Below, piece after piece: positions 21,601 to 31,466 of a stretch of 64,000 nucleotides of DNA. A model generated the notes under the pieces. That model saw only the letters and a program-made list of their open reading frames with translations, ran no database searches and was not told the origin of the DNA. This DNA comes from Nitzschia sp. pyKryTriq1. Taxonomy: Eukaryota; Bacillariophyta; Bacillariophyceae; Bacillariales; Bacillariaceae. How positions within the stretch are numbered: the stretch's first letter is position 1; each line of letters opens with the position of its first letter. The DNA lies in assembly GCA_956465555.1 (NCBI GenBank), contig OY101117.1, positions 372,001 to 436,000 of the forward strand, in the 5' to 3' direction. Both the position numbers and the translations under genes were made by a program.

Positions 21601-22927
21601 CGCAAAGAGTGCGATCTCCGCGTCTTCATCTTTGTCGTCTACGCCCGAACCATCCATGGCTCCGAGCAATACAAAAGGAATGCCGCTGCAGTTCGCCACG
21701 GGGCCGTTGATTCCTCCACACGACTACAATGCTTCGTCGGGTGCACCAATGCACGGTCAATCGTCATCTCCGGGAGCTCAATATTTGGCCCAAGACATGC
21801 CGGGAGGTATGAATCGTGGGGCCTTTGCACCTCGTCAGATGGCACCACCACCTGCGATGTATGGCGGTGGTGGGCTAATGGGGATGCAGCACTTGCCTGG
21901 AATGGGTCTCCCGCCTACTCATCCAGGGCAGGAGCAGATGTACGCTCAGCAGGGACCAGCACCTGCGTCCGGTCCTATGGGACATCACATGATGCACGGC
22001 CCGTCTTCCCCAGCTGGATTTGGTCCCGGTGGCATGGTTCCGCCCAGCCCCAGCACCAAGGCTATCCATGGCAACCATGGTGCCAGTCAGGGCTTTGGAA
22101 TGATGGGGCAACCTGCTGGGGTTCATGGAAACTCGGCTGGTCCGATGGGTATGCCACAGCAGCACATGCACCGCCCGCCCCATCAAGCGCCAATGGGTCG
22201 CTACAATTCCATGCCTGGGGCATCCCTCGGAGGAGGCGGTATGATGCTTGGCCAAGGCGGAGGGGCGGCGTTTGACGGCCGTGGTATGAATCCTCTGGGC
22301 GGTTGGGATCAAACACATGCCGGTAGAGATTTCACGCCTTCTCCGGGACTTGCTCATGGATCGAATTCGGGGGCACCTCCCGGCAATCTTGGACTTGGGA
22401 TTACCGGTTCCGGTATGATGCATCACCCACCCAATGGAGCGATGGCTCATGGCGCTAGCAACTCGTCCGTTCCACTTGGCGGTGGATTTGACTTGGGACA
22501 ATCTCTTGGTGTTGGAGGTTCTCAAAGTACGCCATTTGCTCCGGCCGCCGCGACAGGAGCACCCGTGGGCTCGATTCGCGATGATGCCAGAATTATCGAC
22601 AGTCTTTTCGGCCAGGCTCCAACTGCGGCTGATCCTGCTCAGAGTTTGCTTTCGGGCTTGAACGGGCTGTCCCTTGGCGGTAACGATGGCCTCGGGAGTA
22701 CAGGAGCAGCACCAAGTGGTGGCGGAGAAAGTGGTCTTTGGGGTAGCTCCTTGCCGGACTGGAACACCGCCACTGAGGCAGCATCCAATGTGTTGGAGTC
22801 CACTCCGACTTCGGCGGCAAAAGACTCTGGCCTTGAGTCGTCTTTTTTGGCTGGATTGCAGCCATTTAATAATTTGAACGAGGATACCCAACAACATCCT
22901 CCCCACTCTCGATTTGATTGGGGGTAG
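18607..22927 (+). CDS. Cys-rich zinc-binding, double KH-domain RNA-binding protein
   Basis: Two exons, 18607-19364 and 19573-22927, with a 208-nt intron (GTAAGT..ACAG) that falls inside the Cys-rich region and preserves its CxxC spacing. The product is 1370 residues. Order of parts: low-complexity N-terminus with Gln, Asn, Asp and His runs (1-155); a cluster of about eleven CxxC/CxxH pairs (about 160-295) likely binding several zinc ions; a Lys/Glu-rich segment; KH1 with the GKGG loop near 657; KH2 with GKRG near 823; then a Gly/Pro/Met-rich tail. KH domains bind single-stranded RNA through the GxxG loop, and both loops are intact, so RNA binding is likely. The tail and runs suggest granule-type assembly, which is inference. 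The ATG at 18607 (atcaccATG) was preferred over an upstream one in the same frame. Confidence 0.85.
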
Positions 22928-23398
22928 ACGAATGTCCATCTGAACTGATGGGCACGGAAGGATTGAGGGGGAAAGGAAAATCCTCCCGGTTTCATTTTTC
23001 CGTTATGAAAAAATCCACCAGACTGGGTGAAGAGAAACTATTTGCTTGTTTACGTCTCAAGGGAAAGAAAAAGAGGTCCAATCACTGCGCGTTTGGTCCT
23101 GTTGCTTTTTCGATGAGATTGTCGGCTGGACATACTGCTTACGTGTCTACCGCTTGTTTCGAGCATGTTGTCATTTTTATTTGATTCTGCGCTCTGGATG
23201 AGAATGACGCTGGAAGCATACTGCTTTCGTGTTTCCACGCTGTTCTCTCTGGAGTGTATCGGCACGATTTCATTTTTCCTGCGCTACTGTCGGTGCTAGG
23301 AAACAAAATATATTTTGAACATGATATCCCTGTCGGTACATTGTGGTAGTTCATGAGGAACTATAGACTACTTTTACATTACAAACAGTGTGTGACTA
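22928..23398. other. Intergenic stretch, convergent 3' ends
   Basis: A 471-nt stretch between the plus-strand KH gene and a doubtful minus-strand gene. I see no repeat, RNA gene or coding signal in it. Confidence 0.3.
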
Positions 23399-23891
23399 CT
23401 AACAGTAGCTACTAGGAATCTTCCAATCCTTCTTTTGGTAGTCCCTACCGCAGTACGAACTCTTGTTGCACCCAGAACACAAATTGAAGTCGCCCAAGTA
23501 GAGTTCTTCATGTTGGCACGATCGACACCAGGAGCCTCCCAAGGTATGCTCGCGCGATTCTCGACCAGAAGATGAAGATGTTGAAACCAAGAAAGAATGA
23601 ATCGAGCCATCTGACACCTTTTGGAGGTCCTAACCTTGCAAGTAAAAAGCCCATTTCTTCTCGTCTTTCTCCAAAGGGAAAGTCCGACCGCTGTTCAAAG
23701 GTCACGACAGGGCGGAGTGATTTGAGAAACATTGCCCCGTCGCTGAGCATGAAAGCGCAAAAGCTACAAATCTCATGATACTTGTAGACCAAACCTTTGT
23801 AACAAATGACCGAATCTTTGTCGCTTGAGCCGGTGGTTTGTTCTTGATAACGCTCAATCATCATCTTAGTGTACACGGGCATCACTAACAT
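23399..23891 (-). CDS. Possible small gene or remnant with a degenerate MYND-like end
   Basis: Two frames carry protein-like sequence. The first (23891-23706 from the first ATG) reads a Cys-bearing segment with ICYKGLVYKYHEICSFCAF. The second (23629-23399) ends in WCRSCQ..LCSGCNKSSYCGRDYQKKDWK, which follows the MYND zinc-finger pattern but has Tyr where the sixth ligand Cys should be. A 76-nt GT..AG intron (23705-23630, starting gtgacc and ending ggttag) would join them in frame into about 138 residues. Protein-like sequence continues upstream of the ATG towards the APP1 gene, which ends 167 nt away on the same strand, so the 5' end is unclear. It could be a real short gene, part of a longer transcript, or a decaying copy. 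Confidence 0.35.
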
Positions 23892-24057
23892 GCACTGCTC
23901 CAAGTCTCTACGATGCCGCAAGATCGTGCATAAGGTGCCCAAGATCCCACAGCAGCGCTCGCAGTGGACGGGAGTGGTGGAATCATCCACCGGACAGATA
24001 TCCTCGAACCAGACGTCTGGACTCAAGACGAATCACTCACTCTAACAGCAGGGATGA

Positions 24058-25296
24058 TCATCTTGTTGCTGCTGTCGTGCTGCATTGATTCATCAAGAGC
24101 TTTGACAGGTCCATCTTCATCAATTCTGATGCATCCTCAAATACCATCCACTTTTCATTCTCAATCTCGTAGTCTCTCATGGTATTTGCCACTCGTTCAG
24201 AAACGTTGTCTTCGGCACCTTTGGAGACGGAACGAAGGAAAATTGCCAATACTTGTTGAGGATAATCCTGGGCAATAGAAGCATAAACTTGAGGATCCTT
24301 TTCTCCCGTATCGCCAACCAAAACAAAATATCGTTGGGGGTAGGTAGCAAAGAGACGCTTCAAAGCTCGTCGTTTGAATTCCAGCGGATCTTCTAGCAAG
24401 GTTTGAATTGTATGCTTGGCCTCTTTCGGTCGGACCGTTTTTAGCGAATAGGTGGCCGGTGGAAATCCGCATCTCTGTCGAAAGGCTTCCAGATCTTCGT
24501 AAAGTTGATATAAGGAGGCAGATAGCAAATGCAAGTGCACATGGGGTGATCCCTTCACACCACCGCGCGATGATGATGATGATGAGCCGCCACACCATTT
24601 CTGATAAACGTCGCTCATCCCAGGGACTTCTTGAAATTCTCTCATGAATGTATTTCGAAGCATTTCCTTCTTGCTCGTCACATTGGTCATCTTGATAGTA
24701 TCGTCAATATCCGATAGAATCGTGATTCCTTCGGCCGGTACGAGATGGACCGTCCCATCGTACCGTCGCTGGCCATTGCTCGACAAGGCAAAGAAACCGA
24801 TCGATTTGATCGAGTTGTTGTTGACGTCGGACTGTGTGGTGGCATCATCTTCATCATCATCAGCTGAGTTGTTGTCGTCGTCACTTCCTTCTTGATGGAA
24901 AAGATCCTCTTCGGGCACCATCAGAGTTGTTTGAAAGTGCCCATTTTTACTCGACGGTAGCATTGCATACTCCTTCCCCGCCAGCGTTATTTTCGGTCGC
25001 TTCCATCGTTCATTGTCGACCACAAAGGATCGGATCCGATGATCGAGGATTCGTTCTTCGGACGACTTGGATTTTACTTTCAAGACGCGACGCAAGAGAG
25101 ATCGAAAGGCAGCACGTTTCTTACTGTCTTCCTTAGGTTGAAAGATCCAACCATGGATGGGCACCTGCCAATGCGTCGTATTGAATGCCGAGGCGCTGGT
25201 CGGGAAGAAAACAACGCGTTCGTCCGGGGCGATGCGGCCCGTAAAGTAACCTGCCAAATTCTGGACTGTCAGAAGGGTCGTCCACACTTTGACCAT
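24058..25296 (-). CDS. APP1-type phosphatidate phosphatase
   Basis: A single-exon gene coding for 412 residues. The core shows DIDDT (D196, D198, T200), the DxDxT nucleophile motif of HAD-like phosphatases, inside GITILSDIDDTIK, followed by HLHLLSASLYQLY, YSLKTVRP and FVLVGDTGEKDPQVY. This order matches the catalytic domain of yeast App1, a magnesium-dependent enzyme that turns phosphatidate into diacylglycerol and acts near actin patches and endocytic membranes. The N-terminal 150 residues have the APP1 lead-in (YFTGRIAPDERVVFF, WQVPIHGWIF). Acidic Asp-rich inserts sit around 145-160. Substrate is inferred from the family; other HAD-type lipid phosphatases are possible. Confidence 0.85.
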   Translation of the reverse strand: MVKVWTTLLTVQNLAGYFTGRIAPDERVVFFPTSASAFNTTHWQVPIHGWIFQPKEDSKKRAAFRSLLRRVLKVKSKSSEERILDHRIRSFVVDNERWKRPKITLAGKEYAMLPSSKNGHFQTTLMVPEEDLFHQEGSDDDNNSADDDEDDATTQSDVNNNSIKSIGFFALSSNGQRRYDGTVHLVPAEGITILSDIDDTIKMTNVTSKKEMLRNTFMREFQEVPGMSDVYQKWCGGSSSSSSRGGVKGSPHVHLHLLSASLYQLYEDLEAFRQRCGFPPATYSLKTVRPKEAKHTIQTLLEDPLEFKRRALKRLFATYPQRYFVLVGDTGEKDPQVYASIAQDYPQQVLAIFLRSVSKGAEDNVSERVANTMRDYEIENEKWMVFEDASELMKMDLSKLLMNQCSTTAATR

Positions 25297-25973
25297 AATA
25301 TATTGTTGATGATGATATTGAATATTGAATATTGAATGTGTATGACAGTAGACAGTAGACTAGCAATGGTATTATGAGCGTCCAAAAGAGTGAAACAATT
25401 TTCAATTATTCACACCGATGGAAGGAAGGAAAGGATGGTTGGATGGTGCGGTGGGTATGATGTGGTTGCGTGTTGCGTCGCTGTTCTCGGGGGTTGTCGC
25501 GGTGTCTTGGATGCAATTTTGTGACGTCTTATGGAGTGTTCTCCTTGCTTATTATTTTATTTTGCACAAGCATTGATTTCGTTTCATTGCGTCTGTGACG
25601 ATCCTTATTGGCGACGTCATCGTCGATTTTTTAGAATTCTTACTACGCGTAATTGATTCATTGGACTCCATTATTTGAACCCCAAATTCCGCAACATATG
25701 TACTGTACGAATGTACTCCAAACCGACCCCCGCGGGATCCAAAAATAGAAGATAAAACGCTCGCCTGAACCGAAGTGAACCCAACACTTCACAACAAAAC
25801 TCAAAGGTTGTTGACACTTTCTTCTATCCATTTTGAATTTTGTCATCATATTCGTACCGACCCGCCATTGTGCGCCTTGGATGACGACGACGACGACTCA
25901 TCTCTGACAAGTCATCAACAATCAAAAGAGACGCATCCAATAGCTTGAGATTCTGCAACAAACCATCGTCAGC
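25297..25973. promoter_or_regulatory. Divergent intergenic region, APP1-like / oxygenase
   Basis: A 677-nt stretch between outward-facing genes. It has a short AATATTGA tandem near 25317-25337 and CRE-like half sites (gtgacgtctt near 25521 and gcgacgtcat near 25611). No gene is supported. Confidence 0.4.
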
Positions 25974-27101
25974 ATGATGGGCGATGATAGTGATGATACA
26001 AGCATCGTCGTCGTCGAGTATTCCGATCTCTTGGCTCCCGCGGCTGAAAGCCCACAGGATACATCAGGCGCGTTGCTGGAAAAGATCGAAAAGGCCTTTG
26101 GGCCGAGCGGATATGGTGTCATTGCCATCCGTGGAGTTCCTTCCTTTGTTGAGGCCAAGAAAGAATGTCTGACGCAAGCTTACGATCTCGCACATCTGAA
26201 ACCCGAAGATTTGAAGGAACTCGAGGATCCGGACAGTCTCTATAATGCCGGCTGGTCTCATGGCAAAGAAATGCTCAAGGACAACAAGCCCGACTTGGCA
26301 AAGGCATCTTTTTATTTCAATCCTGTCACGGATGTTCCCGGTACGGAAGAAGACCGAAAGAAATATCCAGTCTCGTATCCCATCAACAAGTGGCCAAAGG
26401 AATCGCTACCGACACTCGAGGCGGCTTCGAAACGGCTCGGCTGTCTCATGAAGGACGTGGCTGTCGAACTTTCCAAGCACATTGACACCTACGCACAAAG
26501 TCAGTGCCCGAATTATCCCACGTCCATGCTCTACTCCGCCATGAAAGATACCGAAAAAGTAAAGGGGCGGCTGCTCTATTACTATCCGCTCGATGGATCG
26601 AAGGACGACAACTCCGTGGACTCGTGGATTGGATTCCACAACGATTCTGGATATCTCACTGCCCTGGCGGGTGATATTTACATGGATCCGCAGGGGAATG
26701 TTTTGAAAGAGAGCCCTTCTCCGGATGCGGGTCTTTACGTAGAAGATCGAAACAAACAAGTCGTCAAGGCAACGATTCCACCCGATTGTATGGCCATTCA
26801 AATGGGAGAGTGTACTCAAATTGTCACGGGTGGGTCAGTTGTAGCGACGCCCCACTGTGTCAAGGGAGCACCCAACTTGGTGCGGATTTCACTGGCCTGC
26901 TTCATTGATGTTCCACCCAGCACACCCATTTCGGCACCCAAAGGCTCTTCCACAGCCTCCATTCTTGCCAAAGAATCGACCCGAGTGCCACCCCTGTCGA
27001 AACGGTGGGAAGACGGCATGACGTTTGGAGACTTTTTGAGCAAGACATTTCAGATGTACTACGAGTGGAATGAGATCTCATTTGAATACAACAATAAATA
27101 G
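25974..27101 (+). CDS. Isopenicillin-N-synthase-like Fe(II)/2-oxoglutarate oxygenase
   Basis: One exon of 375 residues. The double-stranded beta-helix ligands are FHND (H222, D224) and ATPHCVKGAP (H294), with the 2-oxoglutarate-binding RxS at R304/S306 in LVRISLAC. The N-terminal half has the DIOX_N-like layout (ALLEKIEKAFGPSGYGVIAIRGVP). These features place it in the plant-type DOXC/IPNS-like group and not the TauD group found at 5.5 kb. Such enzymes hydroxylate or desaturate small molecules; the substrate cannot be read here. The start is one of two adjacent ATGs (25974, 25977). It converges on the Sds22-like gene, with 71 nt between their ends. Confidence 0.87.
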   Translation: MMGDDSDDTSIVVVEYSDLLAPAAESPQDTSGALLEKIEKAFGPSGYGVIAIRGVPSFVEAKKECLTQAYDLAHLKPEDLKELEDPDSLYNAGWSHGKEMLKDNKPDLAKASFYFNPVTDVPGTEEDRKKYPVSYPINKWPKESLPTLEAASKRLGCLMKDVAVELSKHIDTYAQSQCPNYPTSMLYSAMKDTEKVKGRLLYYYPLDGSKDDNSVDSWIGFHNDSGYLTALAGDIYMDPQGNVLKESPSPDAGLYVEDRNKQVVKATIPPDCMAIQMGECTQIVTGGSVVATPHCVKGAPNLVRISLACFIDVPPSTPISAPKGSSTASILAKESTRVPPLSKRWEDGMTFGDFLSKTFQMYYEWNEISFEYNNK

Positions 27102-27172
27102 ACTAGCTACTAGTAGAATGCATGCAACGATACAATGATACAAAGACCGCAAGAAAGCAATTCTATTACTCT

Positions 27173-28790
27173 CTATAGTTTAGCTTCTGCTTCTTGTCGT
27201 GCCCGATCTATCACTGCTTGCTGCAGTTGCTCCGGCGTCATCATTCGGGCCGCCGCCGTCGCGGCCGTCGGTCGCGCCATTGCCCCCGCATTGGCAAACA
27301 CTGACGATGCACCAATCATGGTGGCATCGATTTGGCTCAGACTGGGAATCCATTCTTTCAGTCGTTTGCGATATTCAAACTCCGATGCAACGGGGTTATA
27401 TTCCAAATACACAGTCTCCAAAGACTGGGTTCCCGCTTCTGCCGCTTCTTTTAATGGAATGATATCGTCCAAGGTCGTTATTTGATTTCCTGAAATCCAC
27501 AATTCTTCCAATGCCGGTAAGTGTGCAAATGGTTTGGTCGATATCAGTCGATTACGGCTCAAGTCCAAGACATTCAGATTCGGAAAGGCCATGGCCAAGC
27601 CCGTTTCGCAGGATGCTCCCTCATCATCGATACCGTTGTGTGCCAGATACAATTCTTCCAGTGTGTCGCATTGGGTCGTTAGATTTTCAATTTTCGTGAG
27701 ACGATTCGATTGAACGTCCAGTCGCCGCAGTTTAGTGAGCTAACAGTAGTGGTGGTGGTGGTGGTGGTGGTACAGGATCCAAAATGAAAAGCATATCAAA
27801 GTCAGTCAGTCAGTCAGTCAGTGTGAGGACCATCATCATTGTCTGGATATGGAGAAAATAGTTGTCGTCCTCACCGTACGTACCTTTTCTAGTCCACCGA
27901 TTTCTTCAATTTTGTTCTTTCCAATCCACAATTCTTCCAAATTGACGAGTCCACCAAGTTCGTTTCCGTCCATGACACGAATCCGATTGGCACCTAGATC
28001 AATCTTTTTCAAATGTACCAAGGAGCCCAATCCCCCAATGGATTTTAATTTGTTATTGGCGAGATCTGAGCAAAGGGTACGTGTTATAGCAGAAAAGGAA
28101 GGAAAAGAAGGAAGGAAGGAAGGAAGGATGCAGTCAGTCATTCAGCCCTTATGAGCAGTAGCATGCTGTAAAATGACACCCAACCACAATGCAATCCATA
28201 TCATTCAACTTACAAAGTTCTTTGAGATTGACACAGAGACTGACGGGCGTCATATCCTTGATCGAATTGTAACTCATGTCCAGGACTCGCAAATTCGGAC
28301 CCGGTCCCTCCAAGGATTCCAAGGCTTGGACTTGATTGTCATAGAGTTCGAGTAGTTCCAACTTCGTAAATCCCTCCAGTCCTTGAATTTTCGTAATCAA
28401 ATGGGACCGTAACACCAAAGTTTCCAAATCAGGATTGACAGTATTGTCAGATTGTTTTTGTTGCGAAGAAAAATCTTTGGGAATTTGAGTAATCTTTTGT
28501 CCGGCGGTTCCCACAATGCAAATATCTAAATCCGTTGGCAAAATCTCGGCCACATCGTGGGGAAATCGAAGTGGCATGGCCTCGTCAGCCTTGACACCCA
28601 ACTGAGTCCAATCCAAAGGCAATGGCTCTGCCGCAGGTGTTGTAGTAATATCAGTCGTTGTGTCGTCAGCAGTAGTGGCCACATCGTCAGCAGACGGCAA
28701 GGAGGCTTCGGATGTCTTGGTCTCTTCGACTTCCTGTTCGTGTTCGTCTGCTGCGGCTTCCGCGGCTGCTGCGGAGCTTTCAGGTTCCAT
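27173..28790 (-). CDS. Sds22/PP1 regulatory subunit 7-like leucine-rich repeat protein
   Basis: Three exons: 28790-28214, 28065-27884 and 27739-27173, with introns of 148 and 144 nt. The first splice turns NLKEL plus a split codon into NLKELYLANNKLKSIGGL, a perfect 22-residue LRR, which supports the border. The product is 441 residues: an acidic, Ala-rich N-terminus (1-60) and about ten Sds22-type repeats such as DLGANRIRVMD, LEELWIGKNKIEEI and LEELYLAHNGI, closed by a cap with YLEYNPVASEFEYRKRL. Sds22 binds protein phosphatase 1 and guides its maturation and mitotic roles; this assignment is by repeat type and length. Other LRR proteins of the same class cannot be excluded. Confidence 0.85.
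27745..28130. repeat. Microsatellites in and beside introns of the Sds22-like gene
   Basis: Intron 2 (27740-27883) contains a (GGT)n run at about 27752-27771 and a (CAGT)n run at about 27803-27822. Intron 1 (28066-28213) contains a (GAAG)n run at about 28108-28127. All lie outside the exons. Confidence 0.8.
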
Positions 28791-29153
28791 CCTGTTTGAT
28801 AGATTAGAGATAATGATAATAGAGGAAGGAAGCAATTGATGAATGCAAACACTAGCATTGTAGCTTTCTCTATTTTTCTTGATTTTCTCGCCGCATCATC
28901 TTTCTTCATCCTACAATTATTACGCTCTACCAGTACTGTACGAATACTTGTACTGAACCCGGTACGAGTAGTTCGTATCACGGAGACACATCTCGTCGGT
29001 CGGCGGTCGGTCGTCGATCGGTCGATCTTCGATCTCCGCATTTTGACTTCTTGGACCCAATATTCCTGTCCTTACTTGACCATGCATCCTCCATCACAAA
29101 ATCCCAAATGTCACGCATCACGCATCACGATATTGCACTATTAATATAATATT
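28791..29153. promoter_or_regulatory. Divergent intergenic region, Sds22-like / M43 protease
   Basis: A 363-nt stretch holding tcggtcggcggtcggtcg at 28996-29013 and tgacttcttggacccaa at 29044-29060. Both motifs recur in the same order beyond the far end of the M43 gene (31024-31041 and 31082-31098). No other gene is seen. Confidence 0.5.
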
Positions 29154-30869
29154 ATGATCTTGTCGTTTTCCTCGTCCTTGCTGGGGATTACACCTCCTGC
29201 GGCTGCTTTGCGTCATAGGCGGACCGTGCCGTCGCAGGTAATGTGCTGGGCGACGACGAATCATCCTCTTCTTTTCCTCGTTTTGCTGGCGGGTGTGTTG
29301 GCAGCTCCTGTGGGCAGCAATGCCATGAAGATTGGATCGTGTGCAACAAAGACGCCTTCGCGCGCACACCAGCTGTTGGACCAAGCTCGCTTGCTAGGCT
29401 TGAAGGAACGACATGGTCGTAGCGGTCGCAAGCTTCTGGGCGAGACCTGCGAGGAGCTGCCTGCTATTTGTGATCAATGTGTCAACATCCCAATCCATGT
29501 TCATTTCCTGGCTTATCCCACCACACCGGGGGATTCCGATTTGGAATATATCCTACCCCACCCCTGGAAACCCTTCGTGGCCTACCGCGATGATGGAAAT
29601 GTGTCCGCGCTGGAAGAACTGACTACTCCCGAAATGATGATCTCCATGGTACAGGACAATGTCGATATGGCCAATGCAGTTTTCCAGGGTACTCCGTTCC
29701 AATTCACTTTGATGGCTGATGACTACACGATCTCCGTTGATGCCAACTGGACGACATTTCCAGTTGACCATTCAGTCGAAATGTCTGAGACACTTCGTAG
29801 GGGTGGAATGGAATCCCTGAATCTATACATGGCATCTTATATATGCAGCAAGGATGAACTCGAACTCGACAACTCTTGTGCCTTTATCGGGGGCGAGGCC
29901 CGGTTTCCAAGCACTCAAGCAGATGATGATGGCATATGGATGGTATACGATGTAGTGACTGGTGGGGGGTGGCCTGATGGTGACCTTGGATATACGTTGG
30001 TTCACGAAATCGGACATTGGTTGGGATTGTACCATACATTCGAGAATTCTCTGGCGATAATTAAAGGCGACCCATGCTCTGATTCCAACACGAATGATTT
30101 TGTGGATGATACGGGTGTCCACGCTGGACCTTCGCAAGATTCCTACAATTGTACTGACTTTTTGTTTCCTGATGAGCAGGTCGAGCTACTTGTTGTACCC
30201 GACACCTGTCCAGGACAAGAACTATTTGACCCATTCTTCAACATTATGAACTACGTAAGCCACGAGGTATGCTTCGAGACAACAGAGGCCAAGTTCACTT
30301 GTGGCCAGGTCGAAAGGATGTGGTTGCAGTGGAACCTGTACCGAGACGCCGTCAACCCTTGTGAGGAGGGCGAAATGGTGGTGGACATTGTTGTTCAAAT
30401 CGACAGCCGTTCCCTTCAAAACTCGTTCTATCTCTCTATCGTAGGGAGCTCGGAACCGATCTTTGATTCCGCCACTGACTTTGCCGCACTATTTGCCATC
30501 ATGAGTTTCCAGGATGCCGTCGTCGTGGATTTGTGTGTTCCACGAGGTGAGGACTATGAATATGTGATTCGCGACAGGGTCGGAGATGGCACTGCACGAA
30601 GCCCTGCCATCATTCTGGTCGATGGTGCATTTCAATGCGAATTGCCAGCCGATTTTGGAAGTTACGCCAAAGTGCTCTTTACTTCTCGCTCCATGGATTG
30701 CAACGGTACGCCAGTCCGCAGCTCCAAGGAGGAGGAGGTTGATCCCTCCTCGGGGGCGGTGGCTTCGATGCCGCGTGGCGGTTGGAGCATGGGATCATTC
30801 TTATCCTCGAGTCTTGCAATGCTGGGAACCTTCTTTTTCACGGTTGGTTTGTTGGTGGAACGCCGCTAA
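29154..30869 (+). CDS. Secreted M43 (pappalysin/cytophagalysin-like) zinc metalloprotease
   Basis: One exon of 571 residues. The zinc site is HEIGHWLGLYH (H284, catalytic E285, H288, H294), the extended HExxHxxGxxH motif of metzincins, with the Met-turn NIMNYVS at M365; spacing and flanking sequence fit family M43. A hydrophobic N-terminal segment (NHPLLFLVLLAGVLAA) followed by a small-residue site suggests a signal peptide; the ATG at 29241 would place it at the very N-terminus and may be the true start. Residues after about 415 form a separate region, and a C-terminal hydrophobic stretch (SSSLAMLGTFFFTVGLLV) ending in ERR suggests a membrane anchor or GPI signal. Family members cut extracellular proteins; the target is unknown. 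Confidence 0.9.
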   Translation: MILSFSSSLLGITPPAAALRHRRTVPSQVMCWATTNHPLLFLVLLAGVLAAPVGSNAMKIGSCATKTPSRAHQLLDQARLLGLKERHGRSGRKLLGETCEELPAICDQCVNIPIHVHFLAYPTTPGDSDLEYILPHPWKPFVAYRDDGNVSALEELTTPEMMISMVQDNVDMANAVFQGTPFQFTLMADDYTISVDANWTTFPVDHSVEMSETLRRGGMESLNLYMASYICSKDELELDNSCAFIGGEARFPSTQADDDGIWMVYDVVTGGGWPDGDLGYTLVHEIGHWLGLYHTFENSLAIIKGDPCSDSNTNDFVDDTGVHAGPSQDSYNCTDFLFPDEQVELLVVPDTCPGQELFDPFFNIMNYVSHEVCFETTEAKFTCGQVERMWLQWNLYRDAVNPCEEGEMVVDIVVQIDSRSLQNSFYLSIVGSSEPIFDSATDFAALFAIMSFQDAVVVDLCVPRGEDYEYVIRDRVGDGTARSPAIILVDGAFQCELPADFGSYAKVLFTSRSMDCNGTPVRSSKEEEVDPSSGAVASMPRGGWSMGSFLSSSLAMLGTFFFTVGLLVERR

Positions 30870-31466
30870 CACTAGCAGCACAGTACGTTGTGTAGCATTG
30901 CAATTTTGTGTGGCAATTGTGTCCTTGCCGGAGGACAACTCAGTTCGTCTCATATCCTCTTATTAGCTACTAGTACTGCTATTAGCCACCAGCTAGTACA
31001 GTACAAAAGAATTCTACCCTTCATCGGTCGGCGATCGGTCGCTCTACTGTACCGGGTATCTACTACTGTATCTCGTCACTGTGACTTCTTGGACCCAAAT
31101 GATCCATCGATTGCTTCTTGTGCTTCCACTTGGAAGGCGCCGAGGACCCCTGTAAAGAACGTGTGGCGTGGAGACGATTGCCTCCAACGGGACGCAAGGA
31201 CAGGCGGCTCACGCCATTCGCTCTATTACCACAAGAGTGTTTTGCCTTTCCTCGATCGGTGGCCTGCATGCTTCGACCATGGCGGATTGGCTTGCCGGGC
31301 TGATGTGTACCTTACGTACTCGTACTTGTACATCAATAACATTGACACGAGGAGTGCATCGTCGTCTTCCGACACTCATACTATTATATCTACAAGACAG
31401 CATTCCAAGTACTGCACGACGTAGCTAGCCATCTGTCTAGTCGTATTATTGTTCATTGAAAACATC
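30870..31466. promoter_or_regulatory. Region upstream of the CCCH-WD40 gene
   Basis: A 597-nt stretch between two same-strand genes. It carries the second copies of tcggtcggcgatcggtcg (31024-31041) and tgacttcttggacccaa (31082-31098), plus short TAGTAC repeats. It should hold the promoter of the CCCH-WD40 gene. Confidence 0.4.

Noticed and set aside
21875-22939. 354-codon frame antisense to the KH protein tail
   Set aside because: Arises from the Gly/Pro/Met-rich coding strand; no domain.
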